Source: Borborobacter arsenicus (GTDB lineage Bacteria > Pseudomonadota > Alphaproteobacteria > Rhizobiales > Rhizobiaceae). Taken from it: DNA of 44,726 nucleotides. The stretch is taken from contig NZ_RKST01000033.1 of the NCBI RefSeq assembly GCF_003934165.1, positions 1-44,726 on the forward strand. The letters are read 5' to 3'. The position numbers and the translations under genes are program-made. Under the pieces are notes generated by a model. That model did no database searches and was not told the DNA's origin. It saw nothing but the letters and a program-made list of their open reading frames with translations. This document shows positions 44,305 through 44,726 of this stretch, one piece after another (position 1 is the first letter of the stretch; each line of letters begins with the position of its first letter).

Positions 44305-44333
44305 GCGCGGGCGTCAGTGCGGCGATCTGACGA

Positions 44334-44352
44334 CATATGCAGAAAATCATAT
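44334..44352. promoter_or_regulatory. Candidate SoxR operator in the soxW-soxX gap
   Basis: CATATGCAGAAAATCATAT, followed by TTTTTGCATTG, lies 97 bases before soxX. It shares ATATGC, GAAAAT and a closing CATAT/TATAT with the soxS-soxV site and ATATTTTTG with the site at 40672. Confidence 0.55.
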
Positions 44353-44448
44353 TTTTGCATTGAAGAAAGTTTCGAACGTGTCTAAAGTGGGTTTTGGAGA
44401 GGGTCTTGCGCCAGTGGTGCAGGTCGATAGCGGGAGGACGACAGGCTT

Positions 44449-44726
44449 ATGAATGGTGTGAAACTGTTTTTGGCTGGAGCGCTCCTCTTGCCTGCAAGCA
44501 TGGCAATGTCGGCCGATGTCGCTCCTGATGCCGTCAAGTTCGAAGATGGTTCGGTTGTCGCCTCGCTGACCGGCGGTGGCGGCGATCCGGTTGCGGGTGC
44601 GGCGGTATTCAAGGATCGTAGCCTCGGAAACTGCCTGGCCTGCCACGCCAATGTCGACATGGAGAAGGAGCTGTTCCATGGAAATGTCGGCCCCTCGATG
44701 GATGGCGTGGCCGATCGGTGGAAGCC
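44449..44726 (+). CDS. soxX: SoxX, c-type cytochrome subunit of SoxXA (partial)
   Basis: Ninety-two residues are visible before the window ends. A signal peptide (residues 1-22, MAMSA-DVA) precedes FEDGSVVASLTG, and VFKDRSLGNCLACHA contains the CxxCH heme-c site. The NVGPSMDGVADRW stretch fits SoxX. SoxXA joins thiosulfate to the SoxY carrier. The start ATG 44449 follows GGGAGG. The 3' part and the rest of the sox cluster lie beyond the window. Confidence 0.93.
   Translation, partial: MNGVKLFLAGALLLPASMAMSADVAPDAVKFEDGSVVASLTGGGGDPVAGAAVFKDRSLGNCLACHANVDMEKELFHGNVGPSMDGVADRWK

Overview
The window reads as a chromosomal segment of an alphaproteobacterium of the Hyphomicrobiales (Rhizobiales), most likely near Mesorhizobium, Aminobacter, Nitratireductor or Pseudaminobacter. 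The grounds are the gene order ybgC-tolQRAB-pal-cpoB-tilS-ftsH-glmM, a serC leader RNA in front of serC-serA, rhizobial palindromic intergenic repeats, perfect CtrA-type boxes, and high-GC codon use throughout. No tRNA, rRNA, CRISPR array, insertion sequence or phage gene was seen.

Layout. Positions 1-4670 hold accessory metabolism: the tail of a probable M20-family enzyme, a CoxG-like protein, a cytochrome P450 that has lost its heme-binding region through an in-frame deletion, an acylphosphatase, a CbiZ-like adenosylcobinamide amidohydrolase and a convergent acyl-CoA ligase. Positions 4918-8222 hold an MHYT-GGDEF-EAL membrane protein and a convergent exported GH5-type glycosidase. Positions 8300-19800 form the cell-envelope block: ybgC, tolQ, tolR, tolA, tolB, pal, cpoB, tilS, ftsH, glmM. 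Positions 20086-23612 hold two small conserved hypothetical genes, two tandem outer-membrane beta-barrel genes that each have a perfect CtrA consensus exactly 78 bp upstream of the start, and an exported DsrE-like protein. Positions 23890-26957 hold the serC leader, serC and serA.

The right 17 kb is a sulfur island. tauR is divergent from tauABC-tauXY-xsc-tauZ-pta. Together these encode taurine import, oxidation of taurine to sulfoacetaldehyde by the dehydrogenase route, cleavage to acetyl phosphate plus sulfite, sulfite or sulfate export, and conversion of acetyl phosphate to acetyl-CoA. A DUF302 protein, a YeeE/YedE transporter, a Tat-exported metallo-beta-lactamase-fold hydrolase and a second YeeE/YedE transporter follow. 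Next come soxR-soxS, divergent from soxV-soxW-soxX, where the window ends inside soxX. The inferred logic is that taurine-derived sulfite and imported or periplasmic sulfane sulfur are handled in one locus. A SoxR with two cysteines placed as in SqrR/BigR persulfide sensors probably controls the right half. Related AT-rich boxes lie in the soxS-soxV gap, the soxW-soxX gap and in front of the metallohydrolase gene.

The most interesting points are the YeeE-hydrolase-YeeE-SoxRS module with its shared candidate operators, flanked by inverted copies of one composite repeat. Next are the equally spaced CtrA boxes, the heme-less P450, the probable CTG start of tauR, a structured tauC-tauX gap with a cobalamin-riboswitch-like string, and an orphan terminator upstream of the serC leader that suggests a small RNA.
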